Shown: positions 49,652 to 61,926 of the stretch, piece after piece
Numbering within the stretch: the first letter of the stretch is position 1
How the letters are laid out: the number at the start of each line of letters is the position of its first letter
NCBI GenBank assembly: GCA_014058105.1
Contig: JACGCM010001844.1
Span: 1,860,001-1,924,000, forward strand
Origin: Kingdonia uniflora
Taxonomy: Eukaryota; Streptophyta; Magnoliopsida; Ranunculales; Circaeasteraceae
Length of the DNA stretch: 64,000 nt
Direction: 5' to 3'
Made by a program: the position numbers and the translations under genes
Notes under the pieces: model-generated
Seen by the model: only the letters and a program-made list of their open reading frames with translations
Told to the model about the DNA's origin: nothing
Databases searched by the model: none

Positions 49652-51160
49652 TTCTACCAACCTTAAAAGAAATTTTACCCCAAAATTTAACATCTCTTCT
49701 AAGGAATAGTATATCTCGTATGCAAATGTGTTACCACTTGTAGGAATAATTACACAAAGCTGATAAAATAGAAAAGCCCCTTAACTTCCCATCAAAGTAC
49801 AAAACCCAACCTTAATAGTAAATAAAAGATATAATCACAACTATCTTATATTGATTACTACAATGTGAAGGGACTCAAACACGATAGTCCATCGACCCTC
49901 AGGTCCCCACGCATTAGCAGATGAGTTAACATGTTCTCCAATAGTACCACCACTATCTCATGGATCAAAACATCATCTCAGCAAAGCCAACAAAATAGAT
50001 CCCTAGTATTAATTATAACTACAACACTATTCGAATAATATGATTATTAATGGCTCTTAATCAATATGGCAAAAGTTACATATCAAAAATTATGGGTAAA
50101 AATATATTTATATATAATTTGTATAAATTATATATATAGTCTAATTTGTATAGTTTGATTTTTAAAATAAATAGATTAAAAGTGCATAACTAACAAAATG
50201 AATAAATAATTAACATCAAATCCTATAAGAATAACGTCAAAAATCCAATGTTTACGCATTCTCCAGTCTCATACCACATCTCCTATGAGATCAAGTCTGC
50301 GATATAAGTGGAATATTCTAAGTAAACTATAGAATTACATGACTAATGAGGACAAGGTGAACGAGATGTAAATAATAGGGTAAAATGATGTATTTCAATA
50401 AATAATGATAACAAATGCAAACAGCCAAATCGATCTGGACTCGATTAAGAGAAAATACCCAAAATTCGATAAGAGAAACGCAAAACTGGAATACACGTCA
50501 AAAATACTTCAACAGCAAGTATAACGCCATCCAAATAGCGTAAGATCACAAACAAATAATCAAAACCTAATACCAAAACTAAACAAGTAAACCAACCACC
50601 ACTAGAAGCCACCAACTAGCTCACCTACCCCAACATACACCTTACAAGCAATGCAGTTTTAATCTACAGAGCTAGACCCATAACCACATCCACCAGGTTA
50701 GAAAAAGGATACCAAATACTTACCAAGAATACTAACTGCTAAGAAATTGAAATCTAACCAAAAGTTCCAAGATCCCTAATCTAGGGAGGAAAAATATCAA
50801 GTCCTATAAAATCACTAACTATAGTTAAATCTACATAAATCCAACACTTTACAAAGATGCCAAACACTATAATAAACTTAAAAACTAAACCCAAAGTCAA
50901 GACCAACTCGGACCACCATAAACAAATCAATCACTATTCTAAGGATTTAAGATGCACATCTTTATTCCTCTAAATCTAGGGCAAAAGCCTACACGCTAAA
51001 TCTACGATAGAAGCCTATACGCAGAAGGTCTTAAGAGATCAACTCTATAACCAAACAAACGATAGAAAAATACAGGATACCAAAGAATCATCCTAACTTG
51101 TTCTAAAGAATTACTCAACCTATGAGTACAGGAAAAAGATATAGGAGTTAACCTAGGCTC
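49652..51160 (-). other. Internal segment 4, primer site deleted
   Basis: Non-coding. At its right side GGCTC joins TGTCACACCCC directly. The 12 bases between (ATACCAAGTCTG or equivalent) that hold most of the primer site are missing. Confidence 0.85.
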
Positions 51161-53393
51161 TGTCACACCCCAAATTCCAATAATCAGCAAACTAGTCCAA
51201 TTTCTGAGATTTGTGGATATGCAGGTCCCCTCAAATTACCAAGCCACGATAGAGTTAAGCTTAGTAATCTATCGGTGCATAAAATAAAGTAATAAAGAAT
51301 GCAAAGATAGCTAAAGACTAGGATAACAATAACTAAGGAAAGATTACTACAAATATTACTACAAACCTCAACAGGTTAAAAACAACAATCTTAACAAAAG
51401 AAAGTTCCCACAAGAATATCTATACTGAGAATCGAAAATACTAACTCAGAACCAAGCCTTCAGCTTAAGCTCTCCAACAAGATCACCACCGCCATAGATA
51501 TAGACCTAAAATATTGTTCTATTGCGAGAGTGGGAAAACCACGGCTCACTAACTCCCCAAATAGCTAAACAATTATACCAACTAATGACATGAATAATAT
51601 AATAATAAGTTAAAACAATTTGTTAATGATTAAATAATTTATGTCGAAGATGTTAAGGGTATCTAATAGAAAAGTACAACCCTAATAAATCTATTAGACT
51701 ACAAGCTAGAAGCCAAGGAAAATACTAAGATTATAAACTACACTCCAAACACAGCTGAAGCCCTCAGCGCCACACGCATTCACTCCGCCTCAGAAATACA
51801 ATAACATACAAGAGTAAGCAAACCTCGCCCCACTCTAACCCAACCAGGCTAAATAGCCATACTAAAAGAACTAATTCTTGAGATAAGACGAAGGGATGAA
51901 TGAGATGAGGAATGCTTAAGTTAAAGAATTACTAAGAAATGATGAGATGAATATGAGGAAACATAAAAGGTTCTTCAAATGCCCTAAAGCGAGAATAATT
52001 AAAGATGGATATCCGAAGAATATAACCTAAGGCCTACAAGGTTCTATCTAGTAGTTAACTTACAAATGCTGCAGGTTTAACTAACTTATCAAACCCTTAT
52101 ATATTCGTGCAAATGGTGTACTAAATGAATAACCCCTATATGTGCCCTTAGCAATTAACCATATACTAATCTAATCACAGTATAAACATAATAAACTATG
52201 TATTACGATAACTCTCGAATCAGCATAATGATCTAGTTATTCAGGATAACAGAACTCGCCTGAAGAAATGCTTCAGAAAAATCAATCCAAGCAATACAAC
52301 TCAATGCTCCAATAACGGTACCTCACGAACAAACACATCCAATCAATCCACTATTCCAGCAACACTACACAGCTTCAATCCAAGCACTGACGATATAGAG
52401 TAAGCACAACTCAACCAATCATAACCAGAACCTAATAATAAGCCTTGCCCAACATAATCCATATCTAATCCATCACATAAGGGCTCTACTAAAGCAGAAA
52501 TCAGATTATCAAGGGAGGAAAAACAGTTAGGTGATACGAACTGATTTTAGAACTCCTGAACACAACAACTATATCCGTAATCGTTCCTCTAAACCCAAAT
52601 TGATCTCCCCAAAGTCTAATGTAGAGAACTAACATCAAAAAGAGAAATGCTAACCCAAATAAGCATGAAATTAAGGTAGAAGAATAGCAGGTTACCTGAA
52701 ATCTGTCTATCGGAGAAGGTGGTCTGATCTGCACCTCTCTCTACCCTCTTCAATTAGAATCAACACAAGGACCCCAATTGCAACATCAATGGCAGCAACA
52801 ACAGCAAGAGAAAGGGTAACAAAGGCGAGGTAAAATAAGCGCTACAATAGAGACAGCAATCAAGGATGAGATGTGCAACTAAGGCAAGGAGAAACAATCC
52901 TCCATCTCCCTCTCAAACAGTAGATGCTCCTCTCCCTCTCCTTAAATTAATCTGAAAATGGTTCCTCACTCTCTCTCTCTCTCTAACCAAAAAATCAGCC
53001 CCCAAATAAAAGAAAACCAAAAATAAAGAGTAGAAAGACTTTATACTAAAGCTAGAAAATGATAGTCGTTCGAGCGAGTGATATAGTCGTTTGATTTACT
53101 CAGAGGTCTTGTGAAAATTCCAGTGGATATGTTGATTCGTTTGAACGACTATCATCTTCGTTCGAACAACAATTGGTAAAATCTGAAAAAAAATCCCTCC
53201 CAGATTACCTGGATCACACACAACGCAGAATAAACAATCGATAAATTAGAGCTACACTCTCCAGCAATCCTAAGATGCTAAGACTAAAAAATATGCAATA
53301 ATTACACTAGATACACGAATCATATATATGTATATAGGTGAAATGAAACAAAAACAAAACATTTCTAAAAGAAAAATTTTACGGGACATTATA
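51161..53393 (-). repeat. LTR5 of the array (2,233 bp)
   Basis: TGTCACACCCCAAATTCC to GGACATTATA. Closest by eye to LTR4. Confidence 0.88.
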
Positions 53394-54922
53394 TTCTACC
53401 CTCCTTAAAATAAATTTTGCCCCAAAATTTAACATCTCTTCTAAGGTATAGTATATCTCCTATGCAAATATGTTACCACTAGTAGGAATAATTACACAAA
53501 GCTGATAAAATAGAAAACCCCCTTAACTCGCCATCAAAGTACAAAACCAAACCTTAGTAGTAAATAACAGATATAATCACAACTATTTTTTATTGATTAC
53601 CACAATGTGAAGGGACTCTAACACGAAAGTCTATCGACCGACAGGTCCCCACGCATTAGCAGATGAGCAAAAATGATCTCCAATAGTACCACCACTATCT
53701 CATGGATCAAAACATTATCTCAGCAAAACCTGTAAAATAGATCCCTAGTATTAATCATAACTACAACTCTATTCGAGTAATACGATCATTAATGGCTCAC
53801 AATCAATATAGCAAAAGTAACATATCAAAAATTAAGGGTAAACATATATTTATATATAATTTGCATAAAATATATATATAGTCTAATTTATATAGTTTGA
53901 TTTTTGATATAAATAGATTAAAAGTGCATAACCAACACAAGGAATAAAAAATTAACATCATATCCTATATGAACAGCGTCAAAAATTCAATATGTACGCA
54001 TTCTTCAGTCTCATACCACGTCTGCAATGAGATCATGTCTAAGATACAAGAAGAATATTCTAAGTAAACTATAAAATTACATGACTAATGAGAACAAGGT
54101 GAACAAGATGTAAATAATAGGGTAAAATAATGTATTTTAATAAATAATGAAAACCAATCCAAACAACCAAATCGATCTGGACTCGATTAAGAGCAGATAC
54201 CCAAAACTCGATAAGAGAATCCCAAAAATGGAATACACGTCAAAAATACTACAACGGCAAGCAAAACGCCATCCAAATAGCGTAAGATCACAAACTTACA
54301 ATCAAAACCTAATACCAAAACTAAACAAGGAAGCCAACCATCACTAGAAGCCTTCAACTAGCTCACCTCCCCCAACATACAGCTCACAAGCAATGCAGTG
54401 TTAATCTACGGAGCTAGACCCATAACCACATCCGCCAGGTTAGAAAAGAGATACCAAATACTTACCAAGAATACTAACTACTAATAAATCAAAATCTAAC
54501 CAAAAGTTTCAAGATCCCAAATCTAAGGAGGAAAAATATCAAGTCCAATAACATCACTAGCTATAGCTAAATCTACATAAATCCAACACTTTATAAAGAT
54601 ACCAAACACTCTAATAACCTTAAGAACTAAACCCCAAGTCAAGTCCAACTCGTACCACCAGAAACTAATCAATCACTATTCTAAGGATTTAAGATGTACA
54701 TCATTATTCCTTTAAATCTAGAGCAAAAGCCTAAAAGCCTACACGCTTAATCTACGATTGAAGCATATACGCAGAAAGTCTTAGGAGGTCAACTCTATAA
54801 CCAAACAAGCGATAGAAAAGCACAGGATACCAATGAATCATCCTAACTTATTTTAAAGAATTACTCAACCTATGAGTGCAAGAAAAATAGATAGGAGTTA
54901 ATCTGGGCTCTGATACCAAGTC
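53394..54922 (-). other. Internal segment 5
   Basis: Non-coding. Perfect primer site GGCTCTGATACCA at 54,906-54,918, and left end CTACCCTCCTTAAAATAAATTT. Confidence 0.85.
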
Positions 54923-55141
54923 TGTCACACTCCAAATTCCAATAATCAACAAACTAGTCCAATTACTGAGATTTGTGGATATGCAGGTCCCCACAAATTA
55001 CCAAGCCACAATAGAGATAAGCTCAGTAATCTATCGATCCACAAAATAGAGTAATAAAGAATACAAACACGGCGAAAGACTAGGATAACAATAACTAAGC
55101 AGAGATTACTACAAATATTACTTCATACCTTAATAGGTTAA
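54923..55141 (-). repeat. LTR6, truncated (about 219 bp)
   Basis: TGTCACACTCCAAATTCC start. Homology to the other LTRs stops at about 55,141 (AATAGGTTA), after which the sequence is unrelated. Confidence 0.85.
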
Positions 55142-55848
55142 CAATTTTCGATAGCAGCCTCCTAAGAAATCTTGATCCTTCAAAAACAAAAACACCCAAA
55201 AACTATAAAATAAAATTCAATAATCAAACAATCAAAAATAGAGTAAAACAAGAAATCAAGGTAGTTGTTACTGAGGATGAAATGAGCTGAAGGAAGTAGT
55301 TGGTCCTGTAGCTGAAGATACAGTCACAAATGCAACAAATTAAGAAACCCAAATCTAAACATAATTACATCAAATAATTGATTGAGAGTGATAGAGATTA
55401 TGGTTTGAAGAGATGTTACTAGTAGAGATTGCATTTGAGGCGAGAGTTCCATTTGGAGTAAGATCTAGGAATGGTGAATCTGGAGAAGAACATTCATTAA
55501 ATTCCCAGCTGTCAGGCTTCCCCAATCCATATTTTATGATTGGTTAATGATAAATGATGATAATCTCTCTCTCTTTCTCTAAGCATTGAGTGTGCTTGAG
55601 GTCAATGATTGGTTGATGACAACTAATGATAATCTCTTTCTCTCTCAGTCACACTCTCTCTCTCATTCTATCTCTCTCTTAACATTGAGGGTGTTTGAGG
55701 GTTTAGAGGGAGAGATAGAAGTTCATATCGATTGAGAAACAGGAACTTTACCGAATGATTTAGAATAGATGACAGAATTTTGACAAAAAAGCCAAATTAT
55801 TTGACGTTTTTGACCCATAATCAATGACATAAACTTTGGTCAAGATCC
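55142..55848. other. No gene; simple repeats and a local duplication
   Basis: A unit of about 75 bp starting TTGGTTAATGATAAATGATGATAATCTC (55,542) is repeated, diverged, from about 55,610. It includes CT-rich microsatellite. Otherwise AT-rich and non-coding. GACGG at 55,849-55,853 is the target duplication of the next element. Confidence 0.6.
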
Positions 55849-55853
55849 GACGG

Positions 55854-56367
55854 TGTAATGACCTATTTTCTAGAAGGTTGAAAACATGTCTTACACCAGT
55901 GAAATGTAGAAAATGTAGATAGACTAACAGCTATAAACACAGAGTTTAGAATGTAAAACCTTTAAATAGGTAACAAACCACGACCTCTTCCTGAGGATTT
56001 TGAAAGATGGAGTTGTTTATAGAGTGTTAATCTATTACATAGAGAGAGAGAGATGTGTGTGTGGTTCTGAGAGATGATCTGATCCCCCCTTTCAATTTGT
56101 AGCTCTGAGGTGCTTTATATAGGTCTTATAATACGACCGTTACAAGCTCTAATGAGGGAGGTTACAAACGTTACAATATTGATGAGTCTTGATGAGTCTT
56201 CATAGTGGTCGAGTAACTCTTGTAACTGTTTTATAAATGCGCCACGTGTTTGCTGATGAGGTCAAATGCTGAGACCTGAGCTTGAGTTTTTGAACTGGCT
56301 TTACATTCCGTCGAGCTAGAGCTCGAATATTGGCTTTAGGTCGAGTATTATAAATAAGTCCATTACA
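55854..56367 (-). repeat. 3' LTR of the LARD-like element
   Basis: TGTAATGACC to CCATTACA on the + map, identical in length to 60,196-60,709. Confidence 0.93.
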
Positions 56368-56382
56368 TATGCCCCGTCTCAG
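56368..56382 (-). other. Polypurine tract of the LARD-like element
   Basis: On the - strand GAGACGGGGCATA abuts the TGTAATGG LTR start. Confidence 0.65.
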
Positions 56383-56586
56383 CCAATAGCACGAGAAGCA
56401 TTAGGGGCGAGTGGTGTTAGTTGTGAAAAGCTCTAATCTCTGAATAAGTAGACTGTATAGTTGGATTGGTTAAACCAATAACCAACTGTTCGCATGTCAG
56501 AGAATGTATGAGAATGTATGATGATGTATGATGATGCATAATAATATAGTAAAATGTATGATCATGATAAGGTATGATGGTATGAC

Positions 56587-57185
56587 AGTGATAGCTGTAG
56601 CACAAGTCTCATGGGAGCTCATTTGTACTCAAAGAGCTATATGTTGGTCTCAATTACAGGTCGAATTGAGCGTATCAATAAGCGACTGAAATGATACTGC
56701 ATTTGAGATAGTTGTATCACAGGTCTCTTGGGAGAGCATGTGTACTTCATGAGCTATATGGCGGTCCCTAATTACAGGTCGAATTGAGCGTATCAATAAG
56801 CGACCTTAATGAGTCGAAATTGTATTTGAGATAGCTGGACACAGGTCTCTTGGGAGAGCAAATGTGTTTTATGAGCTATGTGTTGGTCTCAATTACAGGT
56901 CAAATTGAGCGTATCAATAAGCGACCTTAATGAGATGAAATTGTATTTGAGATAGCTGGATACAGGTCTCTTGGGAGAGCAAATGTGTTTTCATGAGCTA
57001 TGTGGCGGTCCCAATTACAGGTCGAATTGAGCATATCAATAAACGACCTTAATGAGACGAAATTGTATTTGAGATAGCTGGACATAGGTCTCTTGGGAGA
57101 GCAAATGTGTTTCATGAGAGCTATGTGTTGGTCTCAATTACAGGTCGAATTGAGTGTATCAATAAGCCACCGTAATGAGAAATGT
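56587..57185. repeat. ~120-bp tandem repeat (five units)
   Basis: Units start with GAGATAGCTGGACACAGG-like text and contain GGTCTCTTGGGAGAGCA, then ATTACAGGTCGAATTGAGCG and TATCAATAAGCGACC. The starts are near 56,587, 56,706, 56,827, 56,947 and 57,070. The first unit is the most diverged. Confidence 0.9.
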
Positions 57186-58528
57186 AGTATGTAGATCTGG
57201 GTTGGTTGTATCCAGGCAGCAACTTGTAGAATATGTTATGTTTGGTCAAATTGGATGAACCAATAACCGAACTGTAAGATGCTGGTAGGGCATGCCCCGA
57301 GTATGAGTTAAGTTGATTGATCTCAAGTCTGAAGTTGAGGTTGAACATTGTGTCTGAAACTGAAATCGGGTTTGCCCCGTGTATGAGTATTGAGTCTGCA
57401 ACTGAGATCGTGTTTGCCCCGAAGTATGAGCTTGAATAAGTTGTAATCGCCTCGAGTACCTTGACCTCGAACGCCTTAATAATGTTGCTGAAATGATCGG
57501 GCTTGCCCCGAGTATGAGTTTGAGTATGGAGCTCGATAATAAGTCTCTTCGGTATGATTGAACGTATTGGTCGAGCATCATGTTTGCACCTGAAGTTGGG
57601 CTCGCCTCGGATATGTTTGAATGTAGTGGTCGAGCGTCATGTTTGTATCTGAAGTTGGGCTCGCCTCGAGTACGTCGACCTCGAGCGCCTTCATAATTTG
57701 GTTTGATGTTGTTGAAAAGACGAGGACGAACATGGAGTCTTAATCTGAAGTCGAGCAGATGTCATTTGTTGCTGTTGCTGCTGCAGTTGGGGCTGCTCGC
57801 ACTGTATGATGTAGAGATAGTTTAATTTAGCTTCTCAAACTGCTGTTGTAGTTTAGCTTCTTGAACTGCTGAACTTGAGCTTGGGCTGTTGAATGAACTG
57901 TTGAATGAAATGTTGAACTGTTGAATTCTTCAATTCAAACTCGATTCAAAGTGGTTTCTGTGAATCGATTAATAATATGGTATTGTTGTTGCTCGACCTT
58001 GCTGATGGCGATTTTCTTCAAACTGTCATTCGATCTATAACTGTAATTGTCGGTATTCGAGCTGTCATCTCAACCTTGTTGATGGTGATGATCAGAGAGA
58101 GTGAGAGATGATGATATCGAGACTTGTAATTTGCATTGGGGTTTTGATGTTGAACTCCTGAGATCTGTAAATTACATCCGGTTTTATTTGCTGATCGGGT
58201 TGTTGTTGATTATGTTGTTTGAAGAAGATCGCCGAAGAACTTCACGAACTGTCAATGCTGACCAATTCGAACTGTAAATATCGCTGATGCTTCGTGAACT
58301 GTCGAGAATCAATTTGAACTGTAAATATGCTTCGCGAACTGTCGAACTGCTGATTTTAAAAAATCAAACTTAGTGCTTCTTGGAACTGTTATTAGAGGCA
58401 GTGTTGTGTTATCCAAGCGATCGCCAAAGAGAGAAGCGGATGAATGTCCAGACCAAAAATGTAATTGGACCTGCTAATGTAGTGGTAATTCAAACTGTTG
58501 CTGTAGAGACCATTCGAACTAGCTGTTG

Positions 58529-59426
58529 TTATGCCGAATACTCGATCATATTGCTTTGATAATATTTGTTGAAAAAAAAAATTGGGCTCGCCTCAAGTAT
58601 GAATATGAACAAATTGTAATCGCCTCGAATACTTTGAATGCGTTGGATGAGCTCGACCCGAAGTATAATCACAGTCTGTAGCTGGGTATACCGGTCGTTA
58701 GAGATTTTGGCACCACAGTGCCAAACCATTTGTTGTTGTTGATGAAAAGCTCCTTCATTATTATAATGCATTGACAGCGGATTCAACATCATGCATCCGT
58801 AGAAGAGCCTGATCTGTGTCAACATCTGGATTAAATAGGGAACAAAAATGTGCCAGCTGGTTGAGAAATCAACCCATTAGTACTATGAGAAGAGAAAGCG
58901 ACCGTATCATCAACAAACATAAACATGTGACGGGGCCAAATTCTTGAATGCTTGGAGCAGATCACAGATAAAACGTGGGTTCATTCGATAGCTTGAAATA
59001 TTTCCCCACCATCGCCAATCACACAATTTTTTGCAGGTCGAACATATAAGTGGTAATCTTCTGATTTTGCAGGTCGAGCATTAAGCATATAAAAGTGATC
59101 AACGTCAACACCATACTTGGCGGCAACCCCGGTGAGTGCGTCCATATAATGTTCTATCGAGTTAACTTTACAAGGCGAAACCGAATTCGAAAATAACGGA
59201 TTCAACGACAATCGGTGAACTTTTTCCCGAACTGTAAACTGTTGAAATTGAGACCAATCATTCTGAAAACTATATTTTGTGTTCCTCGACCTGTCGACTT
59301 GCAATCTGCAAATTGTACTTGATTTTCTGAACTGCTGTTGTTGAATGTTCTGCCAAAAATACGTAAAACACGAACTGCTGTTGTAGAAATAATTCGACCT
59401 GGAACGCCCTTGTAAATGGAAACCAC
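58529..59426 (-). other. Unassigned ORF region inside the LARD-like element
   Basis: The - strand frame 58,981-59,304 (107 codons) contains SIEHYMDALTGVAAKYGVDV and HFYMLNARPAKSEDYHLYV. It has a more protein-like composition than the surrounding repeats, and overlaps a frame at 59,202-59,426. A second frame lies at 58,529-58,825. I do not recognise a family. It could be a remnant of the element's own gag-like protein or a captured host exon. Stop codons flank it and no start is decisive. Confidence 0.35.
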
Positions 59427-60177
59427 TGATTTAATTTGCGAACTGTAGCAGTAACTCGAAATGGTTTTTGCTGAGGTAGATTGAAGTTTAAGCTCGAAGA
59501 TCGTAGTTCAAGCTCGATTGACAGATTATCGATGTCGAGTTTGATTTAGAACCTAAACACAGAGATTCTAAGTCATCAAAGATGAATCGCAAACTGCATA
59601 ATACACCTTTAATCAGCTCGAATTGGTTGAGTTCGAATAGTTCGAATCAAAAAATACGTAGCTGCGTGCTCGAGTAGAAATGAGCAATGTAATTTATGAT
59701 ATCAATATGGATGGTATGGACACTGAAGACAACCAAGCTGAGCATCCAAGTTTATTCCTGATGATGGAGCTGAAGGGCTAAAATCGGGGATAGATCGCAA
59801 CTCAATTGACCATTGATGAGATTGAAATTCTCAAATTTGCACCTCGACTAGAATCACAGCAGATTAATCTGTAGAAATAAAGAATGATTGTTGTTCCCAA
59901 ATCGAGACCAATCGCTGAAATGTTTTTTGTTGAAGGAATCTATGATTGGAACAACTAGGCTCTGTAATTTGAGAAGAGGAGTTTGCTGGAGATGTCTGGA
60001 GTTTTGTAGGTGAGATGAAAACATTTTGGTGAACCAAGAAATTCGTCTAACATCTTTTTCAAGTTAAGAGAGATAGAGCAACCTTTTGTACAGGAGAGAA
60101 AACTAGAGGAACAGAAATCTCAAACGATTAAGCTCGCGTTTGGTTCGGTTGTTGAGCATTGGTTAATTGTTGCGTTT

Positions 60178-60195
60178 CCCACAGACGACGCCAAA
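60178..60195 (-). other. Primer binding site of the LARD-like element
   Basis: TTTGGCGTCGTCTGTGGG on the - strand directly after the 5' LTR. The first 15 bases are the same as at 24,011-24,025. Confidence 0.85.
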
Positions 60196-60709
60196 TGTAA
60201 TGACCTGTTTTCTAGAAGGTTGAAAACATGTCTTACACCAGTGAAATGTAGAAAATGTAGATAAACTAACATCTATAAACACAGAGTTTAGCATGGAAAA
60301 CCTTTAAATAGGTGACAAACTGCGACCTCTTCCTGAGGATTTTGAAAGATGGAGTTGTTTATAGAATGCTAATCTATTACATAGAGAGAGATAGATGTGT
60401 GTGTGGTTCTGAGAGATGATCTGATCCCCCCTTTCAATCTGTAGCTCTAAGGTGCTTTATATAGGTCTTATAATACGACCGTTACAAGCTCTAATGAGGG
60501 AGGTTACAAACGTTACAATATTGATGAGTCTTGATGAGTCTTCATAGTGGTTGAGTAACTCTTGTAACTGCTCCATAAATGCGCCACGTGTTTGCTGATG
60601 AGGTCGAATGTTGAGACCTGAGCTTGAGTTTCCGAATTGGCTTTGCATTCAGTCGAGCTAGAGCTCGAATATTGGCTTTAGGTCGAGTATTATAAATAAG
60701 CCCATTACA
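60196..60709 (-). repeat. 5' LTR of the LARD-like element
   Basis: 514-bp direct repeat of 55,854-56,367, followed by GACGG. Confidence 0.93.
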
Positions 60710-60714
60710 GACGG

Positions 60715-61171
60715 CTGGGTTTTAAATTTTAGTTCAAAAACTAATTCGAGCCTTTAAAAAAAACCTCAACACACGAGAAAAGGGTGATTGACAAGAGTTG
60801 GCCGATCGCCTTGTATTCTTTGTAGTATAGATAAATGAGTTCAATATTTATAGTTTCCTGTATAATTTTCATACAAAAATATATGTTTTATATTAAACAG
60901 TGGCGTTGTTATATTAATCTGATTATGATTTCAGTACTTTACCTCTTTACCTTTACTCACAATGGTAATAATACCATAAAAAAAATTGATTTTGGATGTC
61001 ATTTCCCATATATATTAGTGGGTGTTTGTCTGTGATGATCTTGTTTTTGGTTGGTCATGAACAAAATATCCTCATACCATTCCGAGTATGTTTTATATTT
61101 TATTATTTAACAAGTATTAAATTTGCTAACATCATATGGTGTCGCGGTGTCTAGAAATAAAGCTTAACTGT
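60715..61171. other. No gene recognised
   Basis: AT-rich flank. Short frames only. Confidence 0.55.
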
Positions 61172-61176
61172 GAAAC

Positions 61177-61921
61177 TGTTGGAATTGTTTTAACTTCAAA
61201 TGTTTTATAAAACCAAATATGTTTTTAAATGTTTTATCCCACATTGAAAATAAAAAAGTATTTTCTAATAGTTTGTATATCTCTATTGCTTAGTTGGATT
61301 TAAAACACTACTCCAGGAGTGTGTGCACTCTAGCGAGATGCTTCGCATCGAGCGTGATTCGCGTACGCATGGGCGAATGGGCACATTTAGGCACTTTTTG
61401 GCATTTTATTAGGCGCATGCACTTAGCATTTGCACGCTTGCTGTAGTCATGGGGCGTGGGCTTAGTAGGCTTGAGTCTGGAATAGATAACCTCTTGGACT
61501 TCTATGACTGTTAGAGTCTGTAACTGGTTATTGGGGATTAAGTGTGACTTATTTTGATATTAATACTTTAATGTATTAATTAAGCAGTTTTAGAAGTGAA
61601 TAGTTTTAGATATTTATTTATAGAGTTCTCTTCTGTGAGTAAAAACACAGAGAAAAACAAACAAATTAAAATTTCCTTTCTTTTTATTTTTTGGGCAATG
61701 AGGAAAGGTGAAACAAACTTAATCACTCTGTGCAGTGCAAGCGCATAACGATAGAACAGGTCTAGCCTGGTTGAATCTCGGAGATAGTATTGTTAAGTTC
61801 TCTTGCACCTTTGGAGAGTCTTTGACTATCTTCAAAAAACGTTTGCGCGCCTCCTTGCTTGGTTCGGTAATTGGTTTTTTTTTTGTGAAGATTAGTTCTT
61901 TATTTTTGAATTTTCCCAACA
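61177..61921. mobile_element. Solo LTR (745 bp)
   Basis: Begins TGTTGGAATTG and ends TTTTCCCAACA, inverted 6-base ends typical of copia LTRs. It is flanked by perfect 5-bp duplications GAAAC at 61,172-61,176 and 61,922-61,926. No internal region or second LTR follows, so it is the product of LTR-LTR recombination. Orientation is not settled because the ends are palindromic; AATAAA-like signals and CT-rich text favour the + strand weakly. Confidence 0.85.
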
Positions 61922-61926
61922 GAAAC

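Larger units (their letters stand above)
36451..55141 (-). mobile_element. Tandem array of a non-autonomous LTR element sharing LTRs
   Basis: About 18.7 kb made of alternating LTRs (about 2.05-2.23 kb) and internal segments (about 1.47-1.53 kb), all on the - strand. Order on the + map: LTR1, internal 1, LTR2, internal 2, LTR3, internal 3, LTR4, internal 4, LTR5, internal 5, then the first 219 bp of LTR6. Each internal segment has a primer site at its right side and a polypurine tract at its left. None contains a convincing gag or pol frame. The repeat period is 3,525-3,762 bp. Copies differ from each other throughout, so this is not an assembly duplicate. Confidence 0.9.
55854..60709 (-). mobile_element. 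Non-autonomous LTR element (LARD-like)
   Basis: LTRs of 514 bp at both ends and perfect target duplications GACGG (55,849-55,853 and 60,710-60,714). There is a polypurine tract beside the left LTR and a primer site beside the right one, which sets the - orientation. The 3.8-kb inside has no RT, integrase or protease. About 25 differences between the LTRs by eye (near 5%) make it younger than the chromovirus at 3,705. Confidence 0.92.

Noticed and set aside
56587..57185. Regularly spaced repeats that could suggest a CRISPR-like array
   Set aside because: Units are directly abutting 120-bp tandem copies without unique spacers, inside a plant LTR element.
57246..57581. 111-codon - strand frame rich in Ser, Gln and Arg
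   Set aside because: Lies over repeated CCCCGAGTATGAG phrases of the LARD-like element. No motif recognised.
60835..61035. 66-codon + frame between the LARD-like element and the solo LTR
   Set aside because: Hydrophobic residues reflect AT-rich codons. No family match and no neighbouring exon.
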